Part shown: positions 1 to 6,965 of the stretch, piece after piece
Position numbering within the stretch: the stretch's first letter is position 1
How the letters are laid out: each line of letters opens with the position of its first letter
NCBI GenBank assembly: GCA_002418775.1
Contig: DIEU01000016.1
Coordinates: 1-19,956 of the forward strand
DNA: 19,956 nucleotides
From: Firmicutes bacterium UBA5766
GTDB taxonomy: Bacteria > Bacillota > Desulfotomaculia > Desulfotomaculales > Nap2-2B
Direction: 5' to 3'
Position numbers and translations under genes: made by a program
The notes under the pieces: generated by a model
Seen by the model: only the letters and a program-made list of their open reading frames with translations
Database searches by the model: none
Told to the model about the DNA's origin: nothing

Positions 1-49
1 TAGTACCTGATATTTGAGCCTTTTTAAGCGCAAAACTTCCGATTGAACC

Positions 50-73
50 CTTCAAGAACCTTCCCCTTGTGTT
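50..73 (-). repeat. ACACAAGGGGACG-family dispersed repeat, copy at the left edge
   Basis: The reverse complement of this 24-base segment matches positions 19933-19956 with a single mismatch, so the window begins and ends with inverted copies of one repeat. Its core, CCCCTTGTGT on the + strand (63-72), also occurs inside the two 40-bp repeats at 14068-14147. The repeat ends directly against the folC ribosome binding site (75-81). Short palindromic repeats like this are often dispersed by IS200-like (RAYT) transposases in other genomes; none is encoded here, so that link is inference. Confidence 0.7.
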
Positions 74-86
74 TAAAGGAGTTAAA

Positions 87-1418
87 ATGGATTACGACCA
101 GGCCGTCGGCTACCTGCAAAACCTGACCAGGTTCGGCATCAACCTGGGCCTTGACCGGATTACCGAGCTGTTGCGAAGGCTGGGAGATCCCCACCTGACC
201 CTTAAGGTCGTCCACATTGGCGGAACAAACGGGAAAGGCTCGACGCTGGCCATGGTTTCTTCAATCCTGAAGGAGGCCGGTTACAGGGCGGGCGCATTCT
301 CATCTCCCCACCTGAGCTCATATGTCGAGAGGTATACTACCAACGGGGAAGAAATTGCTCCTGAACGCCTGGCCGGGCTGCTTGATCTAATCCGTCCTCA
401 TCTGGAGGCTATGATTGAGGATGGCTTTGAAAGCCCGACGGAGTTTGAAGTTTGCACCGCCCTGGCTTTCCAGTACTTTTGCGAGGAAAGTGTTGACTTT
501 CTGATTCTGGAGGTAGGTCTTGGGGGTAAAATCGATTCGACCAATGTCATCAAACCTTTGGTTTCGGTAATCACCAACGTTTCGCTGGATCACCTGGACA
601 GGCTGGGCAACACCGTAAAGGAGATTGCCGAAGTAAAAGCGGGGATTGTCAAAAATGGTGTCCCAACAGTTACCGCCCAGGAAGAGGGAGAAGCCCTGGA
701 TGTAATCCGGGCCGAATGTCTCAGAAAGGATTCCCAGCTGATTATAGTACGGGAAGGATCTGGAGAACCTTCTCAGGAGGGGTTCGTCTTCTGGTCCGCA
801 GACGGGAATGGCACACTGGAAGGACAGCGTTTTTCAATACGCGGTTTGCGGGATAACTATAACAACCTTTGTCTTAACCTGCTGGGCAGACACCAACTGG
901 CCAACGCCGCGGCAGCCGTTGCAGCAGTGGAACTGCTTTCCCGGGAAGGCTATGCAGTAAATAAGGAAGCCGTTTTCCAGGGGCTGTCTAAAGTAAAATG
1001 GCCTGCCCGGTTCGAGATCTTCCACATAGACCCTCCGGTTGTTCTGGACGGGGCCCACAATTACGCAGGAGCGCAAGAATTACGCAGGACTTTGAAGGAT
1101 TATTTTCCGGGGCGGGGGGTAATTCTGGTTATAGGGATCCTACAGGACAAGCAGCGCTCCCTGGTTGTGGGGGAACTTGCCTCCGGAGCCAGCGCGGTGA
1201 TAGTTACCAGGCCGGACAGTCCAAGGGCGGGCGACTGGCTTTATGTTGCTGAGGAGGCCGGCCGGTATGCTTGCCGCGTCTATGCAATTGAGTCTGTAAA
1301 AGAGGCCGTGTTAAAGAGTTTTGAACTGGCCGGTTCCGGTGAGATTATCTGCTTTACGGGGTCCCTGTATATGGTGGCCGAAGCCAGGGAAGTTCTGATC
1401 AATGTAAGTATTAAGTAA
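87..1418 (+). CDS. folC: Bifunctional folylpolyglutamate synthase / dihydrofolate synthase
   Basis: Mur-ligase-family enzyme that adds glutamate to (dihydro)pteroate or folates with ATP in the cytoplasm. The 443-residue product has the P-loop GTNGKGS at residues 46-52, the family block SSPHLSSYVER near residue 75, EVGLGGKIDSTNVI, the ITNVSLDHLDRLG block and the C-terminal-domain motif DGAHN. Length is normal for FolC. I chose ATG at 87 over the in-frame GTG at 69 because AAAGGAG (75-81) sits five bases upstream. The stop codon (1416-1418) lies inside the left inverted repeat of the MITE-like element at 1404-1637, so the last few residues may be encoded by inserted DNA. In B. subtilis folC also lies upstream of maf-radC-mreB, which agrees with the order here. 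Function is very secure; substrate preference cannot be read from sequence. Confidence 0.96.
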   Translation: MDYDQAVGYLQNLTRFGINLGLDRITELLRRLGDPHLTLKVVHIGGTNGKGSTLAMVSSILKEAGYRAGAFSSPHLSSYVERYTTNGEEIAPERLAGLLDLIRPHLEAMIEDGFESPTEFEVCTALAFQYFCEESVDFLILEVGLGGKIDSTNVIKPLVSVITNVSLDHLDRLGNTVKEIAEVKAGIVKNGVPTVTAQEEGEALDVIRAECLRKDSQLIIVREGSGEPSQEGFVFWSADGNGTLEGQRFSIRGLRDNYNNLCLNLLGRHQLANAAAAVAAVELLSREGYAVNKEAVFQGLSKVKWPARFEIFHIDPPVVLDGAHNYAGAQELRRTLKDYFPGRGVILVIGILQDKQRSLVVGELASGASAVIVTRPDSPRAGDWLYVAEEAGRYACRVYAIESVKEAVLKSFELAGSGEIICFTGSLYMVAEAREVLINVSIK

Positions 1419-1637
1419 AACCGTCCAAAGGGCACGACGTTGTTAAAAGCGAACGACTTGCGAAGCGCCGGTAACAACAGCCGGCGAAGCGAGGATAACC
1501 GGACAGCGGCGCGAAACCAACGGTGAAGCCGTCTTTGCAGCGCTGCTAGTCCGGTCCGAAGCGAGACGAGCTGCTGTCGGCACGGAGCATCGGAGTGAGC
1601 GATAACAATGCCGTGCCCGGGCCCACTGAATACTTAC
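1404..1637. mobile_element. Candidate MITE with GTAA termini and 8-bp direct flanks (IS66-like ends)
   Basis: The segment starts GTAAGTATTAAGT (1404-1416) and ends with the inverse of GTAAGTATTCAGT (1625-1637), 12 of 13 bases matching. A second subterminal inverted pair, 1430-1445 against 1603-1618, matches at 14 of 16. The flanks are TGATCAAT (1396-1403) and TGATAAAT (1638-1645), an 8-bp direct repeat with one mismatch, as expected for a target-site duplication. The interior is GC-rich with no credible gene. As known from family surveys, IS66 elements have GTAA termini and 8-bp duplications, so a non-autonomous IS66-type MITE is the best guess. The alternative is a structured intergenic repeat without transposition history. 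Confidence 0.6.
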
Positions 1638-1664
1638 TGATAAATCTAAGAGGGAGGATTTAAT

Positions 1665-2129
1665 TTGATACCGGAAGAGAAGTTGAAAGAAATGGGTCTT
1701 ACCTGCCCGTCTGTGCCAATTCCGGTAGCGGCTTACGTGCCGGCGGTTTTCAGCGGTGAATTTGTCTATACTTCCGGGCAGCTTCCTTTTGTAGAAGGAT
1801 CTTTGCTTTATAAAGGAAAGCTCGGGCGCGAACTTGGGGTTGAACAGGGTTACGAGGCAGCCCGGGCCTGCATCCTTAACTGCCTGGGCGCCGTCAAAGC
1901 GGTAATCGGAGAGTTAAACAGAATAGAAAGGGTAATTAAGGTTACCGGGTATGTAAACAGCGCCTACGGTTTCAAGGAGCAGCACCTTGTTTTAAACGGA
2001 GCGTCTGAGCTGCTGCTGGCGCTTTTTGGCGAGGCGGGGCGCCATGTGCGCAGCGCGGTAGGAGTTACCGAACTTCCCCTGGGGGCGCCGGTAGAGGTGG
2101 AGCTGACGGTCAGGATTATGGGTAACTAA
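1665..2129 (+). CDS. RidA family protein (YjgF/YER057c/UK114 superfamily)
   Basis: RidA proteins are small trimeric enzymes that hydrolyse reactive enamine/imine intermediates released by PLP enzymes; many paralogues have no known substrate. This 154-residue protein is the longer subgroup rather than the ~128-residue E. coli RidA. The family features visible are FVYTSGQLPF near residue 33, a middle YEAARACILNCLGAVKAV helix, and R129 in RHVRSAVGVTELPLGAPVEVE, at the position of the substrate-carboxylate-binding arginine of RidA. Translation starts at TTG 1665, supported by AGGGAGGAT at 1651-1659; the next in-frame ATG is 1695. The gene follows the MITE-like element directly. Family is secure, the exact substrate unknown. 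Confidence 0.88.
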   Translation: MIPEEKLKEMGLTCPSVPIPVAAYVPAVFSGEFVYTSGQLPFVEGSLLYKGKLGRELGVEQGYEAARACILNCLGAVKAVIGELNRIERVIKVTGYVNSAYGFKEQHLVLNGASELLLALFGEAGRHVRSAVGVTELPLGAPVEVELTVRIMGN

Positions 2130-2148
2130 TCCTTCAATAATTTTCATA

Positions 2149-2177
2149 TTTACAATATGTTAACTTCATGATATTAT
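2149..2177 (+). promoter_or_regulatory. Sigma-A-type promoter of the riboswitch-asp23 unit
   Basis: TTTACA (2149-2154) and TATTAT (2172-2177) are separated by exactly 17 bases, a good match to the vegetative consensus. Transcription would begin near 2184, about 16 bases before the c-di-AMP aptamer, giving a leader of roughly 190 bases for the Asp23-family gene. Confidence 0.65.
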
Positions 2178-2199
2178 TTTAGCAGATTTACAATTAATT

Positions 2200-2320
2200 A
2201 ACGCTGAATTCTTTGGTAAAAGAAGCGGAGGACCTATTTTTCCCGGGGTGAATCTTCTTCATTGAAGGAGTAGGGTTACCTTTCGACCCGAACCCGTCGG
2301 CTAACTTCGCAAGCGTAGAC
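2200..2320 (+). ncRNA. c-di-AMP riboswitch (ydaO/yuaA class)
   Basis: The leader carries the hallmark blocks of the ydaO/yuaA aptamer in order: a purine-rich GCGGAGGACC segment (2225-2234), GGGGTGAATC (2245-2254), GAAGGAGTAGGG (2264-2275), a hairpin closed by GGGT/ACCC, and CCCGAACCCGTCGGCTAAC (2287-2305). The ends ACGCT (2201-2205) and AGCGT (2312-2316) can form the closing stem P1. This class binds two c-di-AMP molecules and usually turns expression off when the ligand is high. No intrinsic terminator is visible between the aptamer and the start codon at 2372. AACCC (2291-2295) is complementary to GGGTT (2358-2362) at the ribosome binding site, so control of translation is possible; that step is inference. 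Confidence 0.88.
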
Positions 2321-2371
2321 AGAGGAAACTATAAAAACTAACGATTCCTATAAAGGGGGGTTATCTGGTAA

Positions 2372-2755
2372 ATGGAAGAACAAAAAGATGTGATCGTGAA
2401 AGAACAGGGTGGGGTAATCAAAATTGCCGACGACGTGGTCAGGATTATTGCAGGCCTTGCCGCCAGCGATGTTCCCGGGGTGGCTGGCATGAGCGGCGGC
2501 ATAGTCGGCGGAATCGCCGAAAAACTGGGTCGCAAAAACCTTTCCAAGGGTGTAAAAGTTGAAGTAGGAGAAAAAGAAGCCGCCATAGATCTTTTTATCA
2601 TTGTTGAATTTGGGAAAAAAATATCGGAAGTAGCTTCCGAAGTTCAATTAAAAGTAAAAGACGTTGTTCAAAACATGACCGGCTTAAAAGTTAAAGAAGT
2701 CAATGTAAATGTTCAGGGAGTCGTTTTCGGTTCCGAAGGCAAAGAAGAAATATAA
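2372..2755 (+). CDS. Asp23/Gls24 (YloU-like) envelope-stress family protein
   Basis: A 127-residue acidic protein with the full Asp23 fold pattern: GGVIKIADDVVRIIAGLAA near the N-terminus, a glycine-rich VPGVAGMSGGIVGGIAEKLG stretch (about residues 34-53), the strand pair VKVEVGEKEAAIDLFIIVEFG, then a helix VASEVQLKVKDVV and the terminal TGLKVKEVNVNVQGVVF. Family members are abundant cytosolic or membrane-associated proteins linked to cell-envelope and alkaline stress; no enzymatic activity is known. Here the gene is alone between its own promoter and terminator and sits behind a c-di-AMP riboswitch, so its level should follow c-di-AMP. The ribosome binding site is AAAGGGGGG at 2352-2360, with a rather long 11-base spacer to the ATG. 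Confidence 0.9.
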   Translation: MEEQKDVIVKEQGGVIKIADDVVRIIAGLAASDVPGVAGMSGGIVGGIAEKLGRKNLSKGVKVEVGEKEAAIDLFIIVEFGKKISEVASEVQLKVKDVVQNMTGLKVKEVNVNVQGVVFGSEGKEEI

Positions 2756-2847
2756 GGGGGGTAAATTTTTTTACAAAGCCAGACAACTTATATCAGTCTG
2801 CAAAGTTGCATCATGTCCTGTAAAATTAGGTAAATTATGTTATATTA

Positions 2848-2897
2848 GAATGCCTGTCATGGAAAACCGCTACATGGCAGGCATTCCGGTTTTTTTA
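2848..2897 (+). terminator. Strong intrinsic terminator after the asp23 unit
   Basis: Fourteen-base arms 2848-2861 and 2873-2886 (GAATGCCTGTCATG against CATGGCAGGCATTC) pair with one G-T wobble around an 11-base loop, followed by CGG and a run of seven to eight T (2889-2897). It isolates the riboswitch unit from the long downstream operon. Confidence 0.88.
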
Positions 2898-2971
2898 ATT
2901 AACTAAAACGAGCTTGTCACCTGCTGGAAAAGGTGATAAACTGTAAAAAATTATATTTTTTTGTATAAACT

Positions 2972-3232
2972 ATGACTAAATCATTTAAAAAACAATATAA
3001 AAGCCCATTTCTTCTTGTATTGCTTTTACTTATGGGCGGACTTATCGGAGATGCAGTGGCTTCAGTGCTCCCGCGGGGGTTAAACTTCCTGAAAGCTGTC
3101 GGTACACTGGGAATCAGTCCGGCAACACTTAATCTGCATTTTCTCAAGCTGACTTTTGGACTTACTTTTGATTTCGGAATTTTAACTGTCCTGGGTTTAA
3201 TTTTAGGTTTCCTGCTCTACCGCCGCCTGTAA
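2972..3232 (+). CDS. DUF4321 small membrane protein
   Basis: An 86-residue protein with two hydrophobic segments, about residues 13-32 (FLLVLLLLMGGLIGDAVASV) and 64-82 (DFGILTVLGLILGFLLYRR), and a central SPATLNLHFLKLTFGLTFDF motif typical of the DUF4321 family, which in Firmicutes sits just before maf. The function is unknown; position suggests a role connected to the cell-shape operon. The ATG at 2972 is the only possible start, since an in-frame TAA lies two codons upstream. No good ribosome binding site precedes it. The stop codon overlaps a GTAATG that opens the maf frame. It is the first gene of the maf-radC-mre run, but I see only a weak candidate promoter for it (TTGTCA at 2914, GATAAA at 2935, 15-base spacer). 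Confidence 0.75.
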   Translation: MTKSFKKQYKSPFLLVLLLLMGGLIGDAVASVLPRGLNFLKAVGTLGISPATLNLHFLKLTFGLTFDFGILTVLGLILGFLLYRRL

Positions 3233-3243
3233 TGGGGGATATC

Positions 3244-3828
3244 ATGCTGTATCTGGCCTCTTCTTCACCCCGCAGACAAAATTTATTGGAGCAGTTGGGT
3301 GTACCTTTTTCTGTTCTTGAGCATGAGATTGATGAAGCGGAGATATCCGAACAGACGCCTCCCCGATTGTTGGTACAGGAACTGGCGCAGCGCAAGGCTC
3401 TAGCGGCGGCGGAAAAAGTTGCCGACGGGCTGATCATTGGCGCGGATACGGTTGTCTACTGCGGCGGACAGATACTGGGCAAGCCTGCCACACAGGCGGA
3501 AGCGGAGCAGATGCTCTTTCTTTTACGGGGCAGGCAGCATGAAGTTTATACTGGTGTGGCCATTGTTGAAAAACCGTCCGGCAATATGCTGGTCGATTTC
3601 GAAAAAACCCTGGTCAGGTTCCGCACCCTTACCGCAAAAGAGATTAAAGCTTACGCAGCTACAGGTGAACCGGCCGGTAAGGCAGGAGCGTATGCTATCC
3701 AGGGGCTGGCGGCTATTTTTATTGAAGGCGTCATCGGCTGTTATTTCAATGTTGTCGGCCTGCCTTTAGCCCACCTGGACGGAATGCTGAAGGCTTTTGG
3801 AGTTAACTTTCTGAATCTGAGAGGATGA
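3244..3828 (+). CDS. maf: Maf-family nucleoside triphosphate pyrophosphatase (dTTP/UTP type)
   Basis: Hydrolyses non-canonical or excess dTTP/UTP-type nucleotides to the monophosphate and pyrophosphate in the cytoplasm; in B. subtilis Maf overproduction blocks septation. The 194-residue protein shows the N-terminal LASSSPRRQ loop (residues 4-12), the catalytic aspartate D68 in IIGADTVV, GKPATQAEAEQML, the RGRQHEVYTGVA block, and GKAGAYAIQG / FIEGVIGCYFNVVGLPL, which fits the YhdE-like dTTP/UTP subgroup. I chose ATG 3244, preceded by GGGGGAT, over the upstream ATG at 3232 that overlaps the DUF4321 stop; homologues begin at MLYLAS. It ends four bases before radC. Confidence 0.93.
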   Translation: MLYLASSSPRRQNLLEQLGVPFSVLEHEIDEAEISEQTPPRLLVQELAQRKALAAAEKVADGLIIGADTVVYCGGQILGKPATQAEAEQMLFLLRGRQHEVYTGVAIVEKPSGNMLVDFEKTLVRFRTLTAKEIKAYAATGEPAGKAGAYAIQGLAAIFIEGVIGCYFNVVGLPLAHLDGMLKAFGVNFLNLRG

Positions 3829-3831
3829 AGA

Positions 3832-4527
3832 TTGGAAACTATAAAATATCACCTGAAGATCAAGGAAATGCCCGCCAACATGAGGCCTCGCGAACGTCTG
3901 TTTAAAGAAGGCGTACAGGCCCTGAGCGATGTTGAACTGCTGGCCATATTGCTGCGCACAGGATCAGCCGGGGGAAGTGTTCTGCAGCTGGCGTCGGTTG
4001 TTTTAAACCATTTCCGGAGTTTCAGGGAACTGCTTCAGGCCAGTATAGAGGAATTAAGCAGTATAAAAGGCATAGGCCCGGCCAAAGCCGCCCAGGTTAA
4101 AGCAGCCCTGGAACTTGGCAGGCGGGTTGTGGAAGAGAAGGCGGATGACCGGGCGGTAATCAGACATCCTGAAGATGCGGCAGGTCTGGTGATGGAGGAG
4201 ATGCGCAGCCTGGACCGCGAACAGTTCAGGGCGCTGCTGCTCAATACAAAGCACCAGTTGATCGGCAGGGAAGTTATCTCAATCGGCACATTAAACTCCT
4301 CCATGGTTCACCCGCGGGAATTGTTTAAGAACGCAATCAAGCGAAGCGCCGCGGCCATGATTTTAGTCCATAATCATCCCAGCGGGGATCCGGCGCCGAG
4401 CCAGGAGGATATAGGGATCACGAAACGCCTGCTTGAAGCCGGCGGTATAATAGGTATTGAAATTCTGGACCACCTTATTGTGGGGGACAACAGGTTTGTC
4501 AGTCTTAAGGCCAAAGGGTTAATGTAG
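3832..4527 (+). CDS. radC: RadC family protein (UPF0758, JAB/MPN metal-dependent fold)
   Basis: A 231-residue RadC protein. The helix-hairpin-helix LSSIKGIGPAKAAQVKAA lies at about residues 76-92, and the C-terminal JAB/MPN+ metal motif HNHPSGDPAPSQED at 180-193 keeps both histidines, the serine and the aspartate of the zinc site. A role in DNA repair was proposed historically but is not settled; the name describes the family rather than a proven function. The start is TTG 3832, with GAGAGGA just upstream inside the maf stop region, giving the expected N-terminal IKEMPANMRPRERL segment. In Firmicutes maf-radC-mreB is a standard order, and radC is likely co-transcribed with mreB 31 bases downstream. 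Confidence 0.93.
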   Translation: METIKYHLKIKEMPANMRPRERLFKEGVQALSDVELLAILLRTGSAGGSVLQLASVVLNHFRSFRELLQASIEELSSIKGIGPAKAAQVKAALELGRRVVEEKADDRAVIRHPEDAAGLVMEEMRSLDREQFRALLLNTKHQLIGREVISIGTLNSSMVHPRELFKNAIKRSAAAMILVHNHPSGDPAPSQEDIGITKRLLEAGGIIGIEILDHLIVGDNRFVSLKAKGLM

Positions 4528-4558
4528 GTCTTGCGGGGAATTTAGAGGAGGGAACAAG

Positions 4559-5596
4559 TTGCGGATCGGATTATTTTCCAAAGATATGGGGATAGATCTC
4601 GGCACAGCCAATTCCCTGGTTTATGTCAAGGGAAGGGGTATCATACTCAGGGAGCCTTCTGTTGTCGCCATTGAAAAGGACAGCAACAAGGTTCTGGCGG
4701 TCGGCGAGGAGGCCAGGCAGATGATCGGGCGCACACCCGGAAATATTGTTGCCATCAGGCCCATGAAAGACGGTGTGATTGCCGATTTCGACGTTACCCA
4801 GAGCATGATCAAACATTTTATCGACAAGGCGTTGAGGAAGAGAACATTTTTTGTGCGCCCGCGAGTCGTTGTCTCCGTTCCTTCGGGGGTAACGCCGGTA
4901 GAGGAACGGGCGGTGCGTGAGGCGGCAATCCAGGCGGGCGCCAGGGAAGTTTACCTTGTTGAAGAACCGATGGCGGCGGCCATCGGGGCGGACCTGCCGG
5001 TTCATGAACCGATGGGCAACATGATCGTCGATATCGGAGGCGGCACAACAGAAGTGGCCATTATTTCCCTGGGCGGAATTGTAACCAGTTGCTCCATCCG
5101 GATTGCCGGCGACGAAATGGACGAGGCAATTATCCTGCATGTTAAAAAAGCATACAACTTATTGATTGGCGAGCGTACCGCCGAAGAAATAAAAATCGGC
5201 ATCGGCACGGCCTATCTCATGGAGGATTCGGGTGACTATGAAGTCCGGGGCAGGGACCTGATCACCGGACTGCCCAAGACTGTACGGATCACCGCCGAGG
5301 AAATCTACCGGGCTTTGTCCGAGCCGGTTACCGCTATCCTTGATGCCATTAAGAATACTCTTGAACAGACCCCCCCGGAACTTGCCGCAGATGTTATGGA
5401 TCGCGGTATTATCATGGCCGGAGGCGGGTCCCTTTTAAGAGGTTTGGATTTATTAGTCAGTGAACAAACAGGAATGCCCGTTCACCTTGCTGATGAACCC
5501 CTGCTTTGTGTTGCCAGGGGAACGGGACGCGTCCTTGAAAACATAGATATTCTAAAGCGTGTATTGATCAGCCCTAAAAAATACTCGTCAGGTTAG
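4559..5596 (+). CDS. mreB: Rod shape-determining actin homologue MreB
   Basis: MreB forms membrane-associated ATP-dependent filaments that orient the side-wall synthesis complex. The 345-residue protein has the actin-fold nucleotide-binding blocks: phosphate-1 GIDLGTANSLVYVKGRG from residue 11, phosphate-2 IVDIGGGTTEVAII in the middle, and adenosine block IIMAGGGSLLRGLD near the C-terminus, plus the VPSGVTPVEERAVREAA connector. Length and ends match the family. Translation begins at TTG 4559 behind GAGGAGGGA. It heads mreBCD-mrdA; the mreC start follows the mreB stop by ten bases. Confidence 0.97.
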   Translation: MRIGLFSKDMGIDLGTANSLVYVKGRGIILREPSVVAIEKDSNKVLAVGEEARQMIGRTPGNIVAIRPMKDGVIADFDVTQSMIKHFIDKALRKRTFFVRPRVVVSVPSGVTPVEERAVREAAIQAGAREVYLVEEPMAAAIGADLPVHEPMGNMIVDIGGGTTEVAIISLGGIVTSCSIRIAGDEMDEAIILHVKKAYNLLIGERTAEEIKIGIGTAYLMEDSGDYEVRGRDLITGLPKTVRITAEEIYRALSEPVTAILDAIKNTLEQTPPELAADVMDRGIIMAGGGSLLRGLDLLVSEQTGMPVHLADEPLLCVARGTGRVLENIDILKRVLISPKKYSSG

Positions 5597-5606
5597 GTGC
5601 CATTGA

Positions 5607-6440
5607 ATGTCGAAGAAAGCGGGCGGAAGAGTTGTTCTTTTAGTCTTAGCTGTAATCATAGTTTTGTTAATGCTCAAAGGAACAGTTTTAAGAGAAGTAT
5701 CTTCTCCTTCTATAGAAGGAGCCTTAAGGGACGCTTGCGCTCCCATTCACAAAATATTCATTGCGGTAGGTAATTGGGGAAAAGGAGCTTTAACCTTTCC
5801 TCTCTCATTGCTGGCCTCCTCCAGGCATGTCCGGGAACTGACGGAAGAAGTGTCCGAGCTCCAGGGAGAGGTCAGGAAGCTGGAAGAGTTTCGCCTGGAA
5901 AACGAACGATTAAAAAAAATGCTTGATTACCAGTCCTCCGTGGTTTCTTACACCTACTCTCCGGTAACCGTTGCCGCTGTAATCAGCCGGGATCCCGGAA
6001 ACTGGTTTGATACAATCAACCTGGGAAAGGGTTCCAGACAGGGTATCAGAACGAATATGGCTGTGGTGGTTCCCGAAGGACTGGTGGGCAGGGTAATTAA
6101 AGTAAGTAAAAATACAGCCCAGGCGCTGTTGATTACCGACCCGCGCAGCGCAGTCAGCGGGCTGGTCCAGCAAACGCGCTCACCCGGACTGGTAGAGGGT
6201 ACCGGCGGGGGCGCCGGAGGTCTGCGCATGATTAATATTCCTTATGACACCGTAATTCACCCCGATCAAGTTATAGTAACCGCGGGAGCGGGCAGTTTTT
6301 TCCCAAAGGGGCTCCCTATCGGGAAGATCAAAAGTTCCGGCAGTGATCCGTCAGGGCTTTTTTATACTGCTGTGATACAGCCGTTTGTTGATTTTAACCG
6401 CCTGGAAGAAGTATACGTCGTTCAAAAAACCAGTTCATGA
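5607..6440 (+). CDS. mreC: Rod shape-determining protein MreC
   Basis: A bitopic scaffold of the elongasome that binds and activates PBP2 outside the membrane. The 277-residue protein has one transmembrane helix at about residues 8-24 (RVVLLVLAVIIVLLMLK), a coiled coil at about 72-107 rich in leucine heptads (ELTEEVSELQGEVRKLEEF), and the extracytoplasmic beta domain with GDPxNWFDTINLGKGSRQGI-like and VVVPEGLVGRVIKVS blocks. The TM-coil-beta layout is standard. The ATG at 5607 has AGGTG at 5595-5599, overlapping the mreB stop, so translation is probably coupled. Confidence 0.94.
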   Translation: MSKKAGGRVVLLVLAVIIVLLMLKGTVLREVSSPSIEGALRDACAPIHKIFIAVGNWGKGALTFPLSLLASSRHVRELTEEVSELQGEVRKLEEFRLENERLKKMLDYQSSVVSYTYSPVTVAAVISRDPGNWFDTINLGKGSRQGIRTNMAVVVPEGLVGRVIKVSKNTAQALLITDPRSAVSGLVQQTRSPGLVEGTGGGAGGLRMINIPYDTVIHPDQVIVTAGAGSFFPKGLPIGKIKSSGSDPSGLFYTAVIQPFVDFNRLEEVYVVQKTSS

Positions 6441-6462
6441 TAGAGTATAGGAGCTTGCGCTT

Positions 6463-6945
6463 ATGAAGCAGGGTTTGTGGCTGCTGATAACTATACTTGC
6501 TGTTTTAACTCTTCAGGTGACTGTTCTTGATTATTTCCGGGTAGCCGGCGTTAAACCCGACCTCGTTTTGCTTGTAGTTATCTTCAACTCTTTCCGTCAG
6601 GGCTCAAAAAACGGAGCCCTATGGGGGTTTGCAGCCGGTCTTCTTGTTGATATTTCTACAGGCGGTTACTTTGGCCTTAATGCCCTGGTGCTTGCCGCCT
6701 CCGGATACCTCGGGGGCGAGGCCAAAACAGGACTCTACCTGAACAGCGGCATCAGAGTTACTGTTGTTACACTGGCAGTTTCAATGGCTGCGGGCGTGTT
6801 TCAATATCTGCTGCTGGCTTTTTCCGGCGTTTTTGTCTCACCGTGGCTGGCCCTGGTCGGGATCATTATTCCCGGGGCGATATACAATACACTGGTTGCC
6901 CTCCTGATCAAGTTATTTTACCATCCGAAGATGCTTTTTGACTGA
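6463..6945 (+). CDS. mreD: Rod shape-determining membrane protein MreD
   Basis: A 160-residue, very hydrophobic protein with about five membrane segments, typical of MreD, the integral membrane member of the MreBCD-PBP2-RodA elongation complex. The pattern VKPDLVLLVVIFNSFRQGSKNGALWGFAAGLLVDISTGGYFGLNAL (about residues 26-70) is the family core, including the conserved aspartate of GLLVDI and the glycine-rich turn. Its start ATG 6463 is preceded by ATAGGAG. It lies 22 bases after mreC and 20 bases before mrdA. Identity rests on the pattern and the context together. Confidence 0.9.
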   Translation: MKQGLWLLITILAVLTLQVTVLDYFRVAGVKPDLVLLVVIFNSFRQGSKNGALWGFAAGLLVDISTGGYFGLNALVLAASGYLGGEAKTGLYLNSGIRVTVVTLAVSMAAGVFQYLLLAFSGVFVSPWLALVGIIIPGAIYNTLVALLIKLFYHPKMLFD

Positions 6946-6965
6946 TTGGAGCGGACAAAATTTCT

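Noticed and set aside
834..1477. Minus-strand and alternative-frame ORFs inside and after folC, including one running from folC into the 1419-1477 spacer
   Set aside because: They lie opposite a clear folC gene, have no ribosome sites and no recognisable protein pattern; the tail part is the open frame of the repeat element.
1419..1664. Integron attC-like site in the folC-ridA gap
   Set aside because: No matching core-site pair is visible, and the inverted ends with direct flanks fit a transposon-derived element better.
2914..2969. Promoter for the DUF4321-maf-radC-mre run (TTGTCA at 2914, GATAAA at 2935, or TATAAA at 2964)
   Set aside because: The first pair has a 15-base spacer, and the last -10 would put the start of transcription at or after the ATG at 2972. 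A promoter is expected here after the terminator, but I cannot place it reliably.
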